A DNA stretch of 64,000 nucleotides from Hevea brasiliensis (GCF_030052815.1 NC_079495.1:56832773-56896772); one strand, 5' to 3'. Positions 22,100 through 34,600 are shown, counted from the first letter of the stretch. The notes: generated from the letters alone by a model not told the origin. Numbers and translations: made by a program.

Positions 22100-24201
22100 T
22101 GAAGGAACGGAAGCGTGAAAAACACAAGTTTATACCATTGAATTCAAAAATTTTCACCTAGGGTCACATGCATCATGCAAGATTTATTTTTATCTATTTG
22201 ATTTCAATGATAAACAACATATTAAAACTCTTTTAATATGTTTTTTTTTTATCTGTATTTGCCATTTAAGATTTTAAAATTAATCAGATTAATTTTAGAA
22301 CCCTAGATTAAATCAAGAACGATTACACTAACCTCTTGATGTACTGCAGCATGTCTGCGCCTTTGAGATTCGTCTTCAGGACACCAAATGTTGTCTCTCT
22401 AGCTTGTCCACACCAAGAACACCTATGGCAGCCCTTGAACAGCCTCTAAAGCTTTTTCTATTAATTAGAAATTCAAGTTCTGCCTTTTAAGAGATTAGAG
22501 ATGTAAACAGGACACTAGAAACAATTTCTAGCGTTCTTAATTCAAGAGATTGATGGCTAATCTCTTTGAATTGATGAGAGATGAAGAAGAATAGATGAAA
22601 AACCTCAAAGAGGCGTGACAAAGGAGAGGAGTGGCTGCTGGTTATTTTTTCTTTTCATAACCACACTTAAATAGCTAGGTTAACACATTAAACCCTAGCC
22701 ACATGTCACCTTTTGATTAGCTCCAGGTTTAAGTGACCCAATCACATTGTGCCAAGTGTCAAACCTATATTTAATCTTGATTTTAATCATCTTACATGAT
22801 TAAAAAAACATTTGGCAAGCTTATGTGTAATCCCATGTGTCACCATCTCATGATGCCATGTGTCACACTGTGAAATGACCAAAATGCCCCTGTGTCTTAA
22901 TTTTGAGTTCTTAACCCAAAATAATTATTTTCTTCTTCTAATTAATTTATATCAAATATAAATTAATTAATTAATCTCTATTAATTAATTTCTCATCAAT
23001 TAAATTCATATTTAAACACTTTAAATATAAATTTAATTTATACTACACATCCAATAATCTAGATTTGGTTTCAAGTCATGCTAGGGACTTTGCAATCTAA
23101 TTGCAAACCAAACCTATTTAATTAATCAATTAAACTCTTTAATTAATTAATTAAATCATATTTAAATAGGTGATAACTTGTGTATGTGTGTGACTTACTA
23201 GGCTCATCACTAATTGGCAATGAGACATGATATCAACTCTTAATATCATCAGAACTCTTTCTTACCATAAATGATTTCTCTAAATCATTTTATGAACCTC
23301 ATAGACCATGGTTAACACCTAGCATAGCATGCCATGGTCACCCAATTAGTAATAAGGTTTACCTTAAATGAACCTATAATCATATGTTACCATGCACTAA
23401 AATCTCTCTGCATACAAAATCCCAACTCAAGCCGGAGTCATGGCTTATGTCAAACTCCATTTGCTATGAATATTATGTTCTCTTTTAATTCCAGTTCTTG
23501 ATTAAAAGATTTTTCTCATCGAAACTCTTTTCGAATAAATCTATCTGTCTGGCCAGAACTTGAAACATCAAGAAAAATTAAATTAAAATAGGATTTTTTC
23601 TCTTTTTAATTATATGAACATATTCCATCTTGATCAACACCTACCTGCATATATAACTATCAGGAGACAACACATGCCCATATACCCATACATATTACAA
23701 GTATGAAAGCGATCAAACTCAAACTACCTATATACAAGATAACTGTGCTATCTCAGTCTAAAGATTATATGCATCGATATGATTTATGACAAAACATTGA
23801 CAAGAGTAAACTCCATGTGCTTGTCATAAGTGTCACCGTTCGGCCTACTTATCATTTATAAGTGCCTATCATGTTTGTTATATGGCATGAGACTCACCAT
23901 TCCATCTTATTTATATCTCATATAAATAACTTGGGAACAAACATGAATACAATCTTTCCGATAAGTCATGTCCTTATTATGAAGTATCCTCGATTGTGAA
24001 CCTATTTATGATACTTTGTGCTAGAAATATTGTCACTCATATTCTTAACAACTTAAGAATAATATTTCTAACAAAATATCAATGGACCTTTTCTATTACA
24101 CATAAATATATTATGTAAACGGAAAAGTGGAAATGCCATTTATTAATAAAATATGTACAAGATACATACTAAATGATATGCTCTAGGGCATACTACTAAC
24201 A
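22100..24201 (-). mobile_element. Copia 1 3' LTR, 2102 bp
   Basis: Minus strand TGTTAGTAGTATGCCC (24201) to CGCTTCCGTTCCTTCA (22100). Nearly identical to 29539-31643 over its left 1.3 kb. Differences cluster at about 23400-23960, many at CAG/CTG triplets. It carries the 17-mer GGGCATTTTGGTCATTT (complement of 22873-22889) and an AT-rich hairpin near 22270. Confidence 0.95.
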
Positions 24202-24211
24202 ATCTCCCACT
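24202..24211 (-). other. Copia 1 polypurine tract
   Basis: AGTGGGAGAT on the minus strand directly before the 3' LTR. Identical to the tract of Copia 2 (43329-43338). Confidence 0.85.
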
Positions 24212-24215
24212 AGCA

Positions 24216-26020
24216 CTAGAGCCATTCATTACAATATCTTAGACCTATCTTCTCAAGATGTCGGTCTAACTGAGTCTGTGACATAGGCTTAGTGAATGGA
24301 TCAGCTGGATTTTCAGCTGATGCTATTTTCTGCATGGCTACATCGCCTTGCCCAACTATTTCTCTGATAATGTGGTAGCGCCTTTCTATGTGTTTGGATT
24401 TCTGGTGAGACCTTGGTTCCTTAGCCTGTATGACTGCTCCATTATTGTCACAGTGTAGTGGAACTGCTAACTCAATGGAAGGAACTACTGTAAGTTCTGT
24501 CACGAACTTCTTTATCCAAACAGCTTCCTTTGCGGATCTAATGCAAGAATATACTCACCTCAGTAGTGGAATCTGCAATCGTGCTCGCTTGGAACTCTTC
24601 CAACCGATCGCACCTCCATTACAAATGAACACATATCCAGAGGTAGACTTTCTATCATCGATATCTGATTGGAAATCAGAATCAGTATAACCATCCAATT
24701 GCAAGTCTCCACCTCCATAAATCAAGAATAAATCCTTAGTTCTTCTCAAGTACTTAAGAATATTCTTAACAGCTATCCAGTATTCCAAACCTGGATTGGA
24801 TTGATACCTGCTAGTCAAACTAACAGCATATGCGATATCCGACCTAGTACACAACATTGCATACATTAAACTTCCAATAGCCGAAGCATATGGAATCCTG
24901 GCCATCTTATCTCTTTCTTCGGGTGTCTTTGGAGACATCTCTTTAGAAAGATGGATACCATGTCTTACTGGTAACAATCCTCTCTTGGAATCAAGCATGT
25001 TAAACCTCTTTAACACCTTTTCCAAGTATAGACTTTGGGATAAACCAATTATTCGTTTCGCTCTATCTCTATAGATGCGAATCCCAAGAATATAGGTTGC
25101 CTCCCCTAAGTCTTTCATGGAGAATGTATTTGACAACCATACCTTTATAGTTGTCAACATACCTGTGTCATTACCTATCAACAGTATGTCATCCACATAT
25201 AAGACAAGGAAAGTGATAGCTCTATCACTAACCTTCTTATATACACATGGCTCATCCTCATTTTTTATAAAACCAAAGGATTTAATGGCTTCATCAAAAC
25301 GGATGTTCCAACTCCTCGAAGCTTGTTTCAACCCATAAATGGATCGCTTTAGCTTGCATACCTTGGAACCATCTTGGGATTCAAATCCCCTAGGTTGTTC
25401 CATGAAAATGTTTTCTTCAATGTATCCATTGAGAAAAGTGCTTTGACATCCATCCGCCAAATCTCATAATCATAGTATGCAGCTATTGCTAATAAAATCC
25501 TAATTGATTTAAGCATGGCAACAAAGCAGAAAGTCTCCTCATAGTCTATTCCTTGCCTTTGGCGAAACCCTTTCGCTACTAGCCTTGCCTTATAGGTCTC
25601 TACCTTTCCATCAGAACCAATTTTCTTCTTGAAAACCCATTTGTTCCCTATAGGTACAATACGTTCAGGTGGGTCAACAAGATCCCAAACTTGATTCTTA
25701 TACATGGAATCAATCTCGGATTTCATAGCATCAATCCATTTTGAAGAGTCTATATCTGATATAGCTTCTTCATAGGTAAGTGGATCATCTCCATGATCTA
25801 CTTCTTCATGAGTAGACAACTCTTGTTCTTCTTCATGAAGAAAACCATATCTCACTGGTGGGTGAGATACCCTGGTTGTTCTACGAGGAACAGCTGTAGA
25901 TGTTTCATCAATGGGTATTGGTTGACTAGATGGATCTATATCCATCTGATCTGTTGGTTGGTCAGAATTCTCCAATTCTAACTCTATTTGCCTTCCTTTG
26001 CCTCCTTCTTGAACAAACTG
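24216..26020 (-). pseudogene. Copia 1 reverse transcriptase and RNase H, frame-broken
   Basis: The C-terminal half of Copia Pol, which copies RNA to DNA and removes the RNA strand. The frame 25975-25349 begins with the linker ENSDQPTDQMDIDPSSQP, then the RT start (WIDAMKSEIDSMYKNQVWDL, GNKWVFKKKIGSDGKV, YKARLVAKGFRQRQGIDY). A one-base loss near 25450 shifts the frame. The frame 25460-24555 continues with IYGLKQASRSWNIRF, catalytic YVDDILLIGND, and RNase H motifs (DGYTDSDF, KSTSGYVFICNGG). Several small changes at CAG/CTG between 24510 and 24600 break it again, and 24503-24216 finishes with SKHIERRYHIIREIV and NPADPFTKPM. Otherwise the sequence is well conserved with Copia 2, so some breaks may be assembly errors. 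Confidence 0.9.
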
Positions 26021-27001
26021 TTATTCTAGAATTGTGGCATCTCTACTTATCACAACCTTTTGTGAAGTAGGCAAATAAAAATAATATCCAAAACTATCTT
26101 TTGGATATCCAACAAATTGACCTTTTTCTGATCTGGTCTCCAATTTATCAGTGTTCAGCTTTTTGATATAAGCTGGACAACCCCAAATCTTAACATGCTT
26201 AAGACTTGGTTTTCTTCTATGCCATATCTCATAAGGTGTGGAAGAAACTGATTTTGATGGAATCCTATTCAGAATATACAAAGCTGATTCTAATGCAAAT
26301 CCCCAAAAGAAGATTGACATATTAGTATAGCTCATCATACTACGTACCATATCCAATAGGGTACGATTTCTTCTTTCAGATACACCATTCAGCTGTGGCG
26401 TTCCTGGAGGAGTCAGCTGAGAAACAATGCCATGCTCTCTCAAGTATTCATCAAATTCAGTACTCAAATATTCACCTCCACGATCTGATCGAAGAACTTT
26501 AATATTCTTTCCTGTTTGATTTTCTACTTCAGATTTAAATTCTTCGAACTTTTCAAAAGATTCATGTTTGTATTTCATCAAATACAAATACCCAAACCTT
26601 GATTTATCATCAGTAAAGGTAATAAAATAATGAAAGCCCCCTCTAGCCATTTCTTTAAATGGACCACATACATCACTATGTATTAATTCCAAAATATTTT
26701 CAGCTCTTAGCCCTTGTCCAACAAAGGGTGATCTAGTCATTTTGCCCTGAAGGCAAGATTCACAAGTTGGAGTAGGCTCAGAGCCCAATGAGGATAGAAT
26801 CCCCATTTTCTCCAGTTTTGTAATCCTATCTTCTGCAACATGACATAACCTTAAGTGCCAAATATATTTTGAACTTGAGTTGGTTTTCACCACGGCATTA
26901 CATTCTTTTAGATTGCTATACTCTGGCCAGTGGAAACATTTTCTTACTGGCAATGGAAACACTTTCCTATTGGCAATGCAAACATTTTCCTTTGCCTCCA
27001 T
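26021..27001 (-). pseudogene. Copia 1 integrase with fused knuckle remnant
   Basis: An open frame whose first ~33 codons are a rearranged zinc-knuckle region, joined directly to the pre-integrase zinc domain (WHLRLCHVAED, CESCLQGK). The integrase core follows with IHSDVCGPF, RSDRGGEY and GVSERRNRT (the DDE residues), and the C-terminal GYPKDSFGYYFYL. The aspartic protease that should lie between knuckle and integrase is absent; Copia 2 keeps it at 40265. The frame ends at a TAA (26021-26023) where Copia 2 has CAA. The integrase residues themselves look intact. Confidence 0.88.
26924..26992 (-). repeat. Three tandem 22-23 bp copies of the knuckle coding segment
   Basis: On the minus strand GGAAAGTGTTTCCATTGCCA-like units occur three times in a row (with G-to-C, A and T variants), replacing the single copy at 40105-40124 in Copia 2. 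They end at the junction with the pre-integrase region. The unit length is not a multiple of three, so the frame changes, and a TAG closes Gag at 26967-26969. Confidence 0.8.
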
Positions 27002-27755
27002 CAGCTTTAGTCTTCCTTTTCTGTTTAGCTATTTTCTTGGAAGGACCAGGAATCTGAGGTTTCTTTTTCTTATTGCCCTTCTTCTTGTTGGACTTTCTAG
27101 CAGAAGAAGATGCAACCAAAGCTACCTCTTTTCCTTTATTGCCTGGCATATTCTTTTGGGCAATAACCAGCATGTTGAGTAAACCAGCTAAGGTGCATTC
27201 CTGTTTAGTCATATGGAAATTTGTCACAAAATTCCTAAAAGACTCAGGAAGGGACTGAAGGATCAAATCCGTTTGTAGTTGGAAATCCATGTTGAAGTCA
27301 AGATGTTCCAACTGCTCAATCAGCCGAATCATCTTGTGGACATGATCCCCAACATTCTGTCCCTCAGACATCCTCATACGGAATAGCTGTCTAGATATCT
27401 CATACCTAGCATTCCTGCTGTGCTCACCATACAACTCTTGTAGGTGAAGGAGGATCTCACTCGCACTCTGCATGTTCTCATGTTACTTCTGTAACTCATT
27501 ACTCATGGAAGCAAGCATGTAACACTTAGCTCTCATATCATGCTCCTTCCACTTGTCCAAAGTTTCATGTTCCTCTTGTGTGGCCTCTGGAGGTAAGGAA
27601 CCAGAAACATTTGAATCTAGAACATATCCTATATGTTCAAGGTTTAGGACAAGTTTCAAATTTCTTAGCCAATCAGACAGATTAGGTCCTGTCAACCTGT
27701 TGTGATCAAGTATGCTTGCAAGGATATTGGATGGTGGTGGTTGTTTTGTGCTCAT
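26967..27755 (-). pseudogene. Copia 1 Gag, one in-frame stop
   Basis: ATG at 27755, giving MSTKQPPPSNILASILDHNRLTGPNLSDWLRNLKLVL, the N-terminus of Copia Gag (the GPNLSDWLRNL motif is typical). A TAA at 27483-27485 replaces the CAA of Copia 2. The same frame continues with SASEILLHLQELYGEHSRNARYEISRQLF, a helical capsid region, then a basic linker (KSNKKKGNKKKKPQIPGPSKKIAKQKRKTK) and KCLHCQ, half a zinc knuckle. There it stops within the triplicated segment. Length to the knuckle is about 260 residues, normal for the family. Confidence 0.9.
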
Positions 27756-29524
27756 TTTTATCAGAAAATTAACTGCAGAAAATAACCAGATTAATTAGTA
27801 AATGTATCATGTAATTAACCAAAATGATTATGGTCTTTTAATCAAATTGGTCCTCCCACTAACTTAGCGAATCCTACACTTCCAGAGTAGAAAACGGAAA
27901 TCCTAGTTGGATGGATTTCTAGTGGGTGATTGAATTCTTATAATTCTATTGATCATCCTCAGGTACATCTATTATTGGAATTACAATAAATTATAAGTGA
28001 GCAACTCCTTGCCCATCACATCTCATGTGAGGTTCAATCCTTTACCTAGCCCCTAATGCTCAAAATCTCAGGTACATCCATTATTGACTTATCTTGCATT
28101 AGTTAAGTTAATCCCATTGAGTCAGTAATTATGCAAATAATTTTAATGTCCTCAGGTACATCCAATATTGGCCACCAAACCATTTACATATTTACAACAT
28201 CTCATGCTTAACAATTATTCTTAAGAAAATCTCTTAAATTAATTGCATCTCATGCAACTATTTAAAATTTCTTAAAATAATTGCCCCAATGGAGGGCTTA
28301 TGTTATAATTACTTTAATTATAGCATTTCCAACTTAATCATTTGTTTGGAAGATTTTATAGTCATTCTATTTACTATTAAGGTCTCACTTTGCACATTAT
28401 CCATTTAGCATGCATATATCATATAATTGCATACATTCCCATACATCTCATGCATTCATGGATAAGCAGTAAATATGGTATGATCATGGACTTTCTAAGG
28501 GATTCAATTCGAGCCACCAAGAATTGAATCGGGCATTCCTAGGTGCATTTCATTCATTCATTTTACAAGAGTTGCTGAAGGAGTACATAATCAACACTTG
28601 ATCTTGAATTCCTCCCCTGGTCCACCAATGCTCTTGACCTCCTTGAACTTCTTGCAATCCAATATTACATAGTAATCCTTGGCATACCAAGGCGAATTTA
28701 CAAGAACTTAAATAAATGAAATTACAACCCAAAAATATTACAAACTTAATAATACATGCCCAAAATAAATTAAAATAAATTAATTAATTTACAATCCCAA
28801 AGAAACATAAAAGAAATAAATCCAATCACATTGGTCTTTTATAGTCCATGATCATCCATCATGCATATCACTATTTAACAATTAAATAAAACATACATAC
28901 TTAAATTAAATTGAATATCTCATATTCAACTTAAAAATCCATATTTGAATATGATTCAAATAAATTTAAAAATTCAGATTTGAATCTCATTCAAACAAAT
29001 TTAAAAATTCAGATTTGAATCACATTCAAACAACTTCAAAAATTCAGATTTGAATCACATTCAAACATTTTTTAAAAAATCAGATTTGAATCACATTCAA
29101 ATATTTTTTAAAAAATCAGATCTGAATTTTATTGAATCAATTTTAAAAAATCAGATTTAAATATGATTCAAACAACTTTAAAAATTCAGATTTGAATCAC
29201 ATTCAAACAACTTTTAAAATTCAGATTTGAATCACATTCAAACAATTTTTAAAATTCTGATTTCAATCATAATTTAATTGTGTGATTAAAACTACTAATT
29301 AAACACTTTAATTAGTCAAAAAAATAGGCCTTAGATCATACAACAATTGCAGAATTAAAAGCCAAACCTTGAACCACCGATGGAACCAATGTTGCCGCCA
29401 CCAATGGTGGCTTCACCATGTGTGCCGCCACACCTCTTGATCCAACCAGTAATGAATCAATCATCTCATGATCAAATCACACAATTAAATCATATAATCA
29501 ACAATCTAAATGGCAAATATAGTG
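27756..29524 (-). other. Copia 1 leader (primer site to gag), with repeats
   Basis: About 1.77 kb of non-coding leader. Next to the LTR it has a 35 bp tandem array at 28931-29270 (about ten units of ATTCAAATCTGAATTTTTAA plus GTTGTTTGAATGTG). Nearer gag are three dispersed copies of CTCAGGTACATCCATTATTG (27958-27979, 28068-28090, 28151-28172). A conserved block at 28550-28732 contains CCTTGGTATGCCAAGG, a 6 bp stem. No frame is convincingly coding. Confidence 0.8.
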
Positions 29525-29536
29525 GCTCTGATACCA
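29525..29536 (-). other. Copia 1 primer binding site
   Basis: TGGTATCAGAGC on the minus strand, two bases from the 5' LTR end. Exact tRNA-iMet match. Confidence 0.93.
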
Positions 29537-29538
29537 AT

Positions 29539-31643
29539 TGAAGGAACGGAAGAGTGAAAAACACAAGTTTATACCATTGAATTCAAAAATTTTCACCTAG
29601 GGTCACATGCATCATGTAAGATTTATTTTTATCTATTTGATTTCAATAATAAACAACATATTAAAACTCTTTTAATATGTTTTTTTTTTATCTGTATTTG
29701 CCATTTAAGATTTTAAAATTAATCAGATTAATTTTAGAACCCTAGATTAAATCAAGAACGATTACACTAACCTCTTCATGTACTGCAGCATGTCTGCGCC
29801 TTTGAGATTCGTCTTCAGGACACCAAATGTTGTCTCCCTAGCTTGTCCACACCAAGAACACCTATGGCAGCCCTTGAACAGCCTCTAAAGCTTTTTCTAT
29901 TAATTAGAAATTCAAGTTCTGCCTTTTAAGAGATTAGAGATGTAAACAGGACACTAGAAACAATTTCTAGCGTTCTTAATTCAAGAGATTGATGGCTAAT
30001 CTCTTTGAATTGATGAGAGATGAAGAAGAATAGATGAAAAACCTCAAAGAGGCGTGACAAAGGAGAGGAGTGGCTGCTGGTTATTTTTTCTTTTCATAAC
30101 CACACTTAAATAGCTAGGTTAACACATTAAACCCTAGCCACATGTCACCTTTTGATTAGCTCTAGGTTTAAGTGACCCAATCACATTGTGCCAAGTGTCA
30201 AACCTATATTTAATCTTGATTTTAATCATCTTACATGATTAAAAAAACATTTGACAAGCTTATGTGTAATCCCATGTGTCACCATCTCATGATGCCACGT
30301 GTCACACTGTGAAATGACCAAAATGCCCATGTGTCTTAATTTTGAGTTCTTAACCCAAAATAATTATTTTCTTCTTCTAATTAATTTATATCAAATATAA
30401 ATTAATTAATTAATCTCTATTAATTAATTTCTCATTAATTAAATTCATATTTAAACACTTTAAATATAAATTTAATTTATACTACACATCCAATAATCTA
30501 GATTTGGTTTCAAGTCATGCTAGGGACTTTGCAATCTAATTGCAAACCAAACCTATTTAATTAATCAATTAAACTCTTTAATTAATTAATTAAATCATAT
30601 TTAAATAGGTGATAACTTGTGTATGTGTGTGACTTACTAGGCTCATCACTAATTGGCAATGAGACATGATATCAACTCTTAATATCATCAGAACTCTTTC
30701 TTACCATAAATGATTTCTCTAAATCATTTTATGAACCTCATAGACCATGGTTAACACCTAGCATAGCATGCCATGGCCACCCAATTAGTAATAAGGTTTA
30801 CCTTAAATGAACCTATAATCATATGTTACCATGCACTAGAATCTCTCTGTTACAAAATCCCAACTCAATTTGAGTCATGGTTTATGTCAAACTCCATTTG
30901 CTATGAATATTATGTTCTCTTTTAATTCCAGTTCTTAATTAAAAGATTTTCTCATCGAAACTCTTTTACGAATAAATCTATCTGTCTGGCCAGAACTTGA
31001 AACATCAAGAACAATTAAATGAACATAGGATTTTATCTCTATTTACTTAGAGGAACAGATTCCATCTTGATCAACACCTACCTCCATATATAACTAGCAG
31101 GAGCCAACACATGCCCATATACCCATACATAGTACAAGTATGAAAGCAGTATCAAACTCAAACTACCTATATACAAGATAACTGTGCTATCTCAGGTCTA
31201 AAGATTATATGCACTGATATGATTTATGACAAAACATTGACAAGAGTAAACTCCATGTGCTTGTCATAAGTGTCACTGGTTCGGCCTACTTATCATTTAT
31301 AAGTGCCTATCATGTTTGTTATATGGCATGAGACTCACCATTCCATCTTATTTATATCTCATATAAATAACTTGGGAACAAACATGAATACAATCTTTCT
31401 GGATAAGTCATGTCCTTATTATGAAGTATCCTCGATTGTGAACCTATTTATGATACTTTGTGCTAGAAATATTGTCACTCATATTCTTAACAACTTAAGA
31501 ATAATATTTCTAACAAAATATCAATGGACCTTTTCTATTACACATAAATATATTATGTAAACGGAAAAGTGGAAATGCCATTTATTAATAAAATATGTAC
31601 AAGAATCATACTAAATGATATGCTCTAGGGCATACTACTAACA
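29539..31643 (-). mobile_element. Copia 1 5' LTR, 2105 bp
   Basis: Minus strand TGTTAGTAGTATGCCC (31643) to CTTCCGTTCCTTCA (29539). It contains the 17-mer (complement of 30312-30328), the G-box CACGTG at 30297-30302, and a TATA-like CTATTTAAG near 30110 that would drive transcription leftward. The AAACC duplication follows at 31644. Confidence 0.95.
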
Positions 31644-34600
31644 AAACCAAAAAGGATGCAACTTTTACATTTATAATACAAGAAATGTTTGATTACAACA
31701 TTGACATCCATTGAAATCAAGGAAATTGGTACTACAAAATTTACAAACGATCAAACTCAGAAGAAATCATATTATAATAATTTACATTTGATCAAAGTCC
31801 CAAAAATAATATTACAAAGTTTCTGTATAAGTACTCGAATGTAATTACAAGCATGTAGCTACATAATTGCATTAAAACCTAATGTACAAGGGTATACCTA
31901 TAATATACCTGAAGATAGTCCTAACACAACTTCAAGTCACAGCTTCAAGTAGTCTCACTCAGCTGTTCTATCTTTTCTTTCACCTGCGACAGCATACAAA
32001 AGTTATCGTTAAGTAGTGAACTCAGTGGTGCACAACCAATAATTTAAAACTCAATACAAAACATTCTTTGTCAAATCATAACAAAGAGCTTAAAATATTC
32101 AAATTCTTCATAATTTATAAAACCAAGGTCAACATTTTCAATCATATAAATAATTTGTTTGAATGACATTTTGATCAAGTAATCTCAATTTACCAAGTCA
32201 TAATAAAGCATTTAAAATATTCATACTTTTCTTGAACCAAGAAAACAATGTAATATTTTTCAACCATTGACAAACCTATGCACAATTTAAGGGTGTTGCC
32301 AACAATTCACATAATTGGACCCATGACACAAAATTTCACTATAAATGCTGAAGCTAAAGGGAGGCACCAAAGGCTAGCTAGCTAATGAGTACTCATCAGA
32401 ACTCAACCTCAACTGACAAGCCAGAGAGGGAGGAAACTCAATCCCAATAAGTGGAGGAGATCACATCAAATATCATCTCACTAGGCAAGCTAATGAGAAA
32501 CACAAAGTATATTGTCATGTCAACTATGGTTTCAAAACATATTCAAAATATTTTACATTCCCAAAATGCATTTAAAAATCCATAAATGTATTTAATTATT
32601 GTAAATTTATGCACATGGTTGGCAACACATTAAATTCTCAAAAGTACTTCAAAACACATTCAAAATCAACCCACCCCCTTGCTACAATAAAATTAAGGGC
32701 CAACATCCTCCTTTCCATAATATAAATTCATATCACAATTCATAATCTTCAAAACAATGTAAATAATTCTTAGATGCATAAGAAAAATTATAATTGACTC
32801 GTACAAATTCATTCAAAAAATTAAAGTTCTTAATTGCAAAGAAAAATCATAACTCATTCAAAATAAATTCATTCAAATCAATTACAAAGTTGAAACAAAA
32901 GAAGAAAGTTAGTTATGCACAAACCTTCAATGAATTTCTTTCTTTATGTCTTAAGCCTTCCCTTCCTTGGAAGTCTCTTTGTCCACTGAAATCACACAAT
33001 TACCAAACCTTAATACTCATTTTAAGTTCCATTCATAGTTAACTGAACAAAATTCTAATGAATTCCCAAGTTCTAGTTGATTCTGGACTCAAGGTAGATT
33101 TGAAACCTGACATTAGAGCCCAATTTCAACCTAATTCTAATCATAATTTGATGAAGTATTCTGCATGAAAATTATTCCTCTATGTGTTAGTTTTTATTTC
33201 CAATTTGAATCACTTAATTTGAAGTTCTGTAGCTCAAGTTATGGAAAAAATATTAAACACTGTTTCAGGTGTCATATCCTGAAATTCAGGTTTTTCATAT
33301 TTGTATCTTAAATTTTTATTCTATATCCGGGTATCTTAAGCTCATAATTTGGCTCTGGTTCCTAAAACAATGTTTTAGTCTCTGTCTTAGATTTCCAAAT
33401 CATTTTGAATCATTTCAATTGGAGTTTTGTAAAGGAAGTTATGGTTTGTTAACCATTCAGAGGTCATAGGGCAATTTGGCTAAGGTGCAGGAATTCCAGA
33501 TTTGGCATTCCTAACTTTCCCTAACAATTCCCCCACTTTGCCCTAAGAACTGAGTTCAGGTCAAAACATGAAGTTTATAGTCCTATCTCTTTTGACAATT
33601 TTGGCTTTGGAATCACCTAATTTTCATTTATATAACTCCAGTTATGGCCATTTTATCAAAACTGGTCGGATGCCTAATCCTTCATATTTTCCAAGTTCAG
33701 TCTAGAATATGGATGGATTTGCTAGACTAAATTTGTCTAGCAATTTTACCAAGTTAGGGTCATAATTTGACTCTATGCTCTTCACAAGAATTGTTCTCCT
33801 ATGTCTCAGGTTTCTTTTGGTTTAAGAATCACCTAATTTGGAGTTTCCTAGAGTGAGTTATACGTAATTTACTAAGTAATATTCATTTATTTATTTTTGT
33901 CAGGTCTAGAATTACAATTGTGGATTCAAGCCTAATTTCAGGTAACTTATGGTCATTTTCTAGGCAGACTTTCACCATGAAAGTTAGAGCCTTATGTCTT
34001 AGGTTTCATTTGTCATTGGTTTCACACCAATTGGAGTTGTGTAGCTCAACTTATAGGCTTTTAAGTGTGCTAGACTCAAGCATCCAAAATTCCAGCACAT
34101 TAGCACCCTATCCAATTCATCACTTCCCTCACCAAAACAATATCAATTCACAACCAAAACATACCAAATGACCAGAATTTGGCCTTATAAACCTCCATTG
34201 AAGAACATATCACAAAACCTTAATTTTCATCAAATCCTAATTTTTCCATCTTTCAATCATGCAAATTCTACGCAATTTCAATATACCAATCACATATACA
34301 ACTTCAATTAAGCTATAATTCATGAGCAATCCAATCAAAACACATCAAAACCCTAGGTTACCCAAGATGGCCAAATTTTCAACTTAGTATTCATGCAAGA
34401 TTTTCATCATCTTCCATAATCTAACTCAAATTAAATGATTATAACATTAATTTAACTTGAAATGATGCTTACCTCACTTGATGATTTTCAATCTTTTATT
34501 TCCTTTAATTTTCTTGATCTTTCTTTCATCCAAACTTCCAATCTAGGGTTAATTAGAGGTTTTCTATGGTTTGATCATAAAAAATTATGGAGAAATTCAA

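Larger units (their letters stand above)
22100..31643 (-). mobile_element. Copia 1, full-length but defective, 9544 bp
   Basis: A Ty1/copia element with both LTRs (29539-31643 as 5' LTR, 22100-24201 as 3' LTR), tRNA-iMet primer site, repeat-rich leader, Gag-Pol and polypurine tract. AAACC is duplicated at 22095-22099 and 31644-31648. The empty site is preserved at about 52513-52525 in the sister LTR of Gypsy B, which confirms the insertion. Gag-Pol has stops, a protease deletion and shifts, so it is non-autonomous. Integrase before RT fixes the superfamily. The LTR length of about 2.1 kb fits long-LTR Copia lineages such as TAR/Angela/Tork, but I cannot fix the lineage. Confidence 0.95.

Noticed and set aside
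22900..23180. AT-rich inverted repeats (TTAATTAATTAATTAAA) as a small DNA transposon (MITE)
   Set aside because: Present at the same place in every Copia LTR with no target duplication, so it is part of the LTR.
26869..27258. Plus-strand frames of 60-100 codons with leucine-rich stretches
   Set aside because: Shadows of Copia 1 Gag. The equivalents opposite Copias 2 and 3 exist for the same reason.
28931..29270. CRISPR-like array of ~35 bp units
   Set aside because: Units are contiguous with no unique spacers, and the context is a plant retrotransposon leader. It is a minisatellite.
31303..31560. An 85-codon frame (MPIMFVIWHETHHSILF) found in several Copia LTRs, also at 35558-35815 and 43423-43680
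   Set aside because: Tempting because it is nearly identical in copies, but the copies are near-identical DNA anyway. It is antisense to the LTR, shortened in older Copia 3, and has no known relatives that I recognise.
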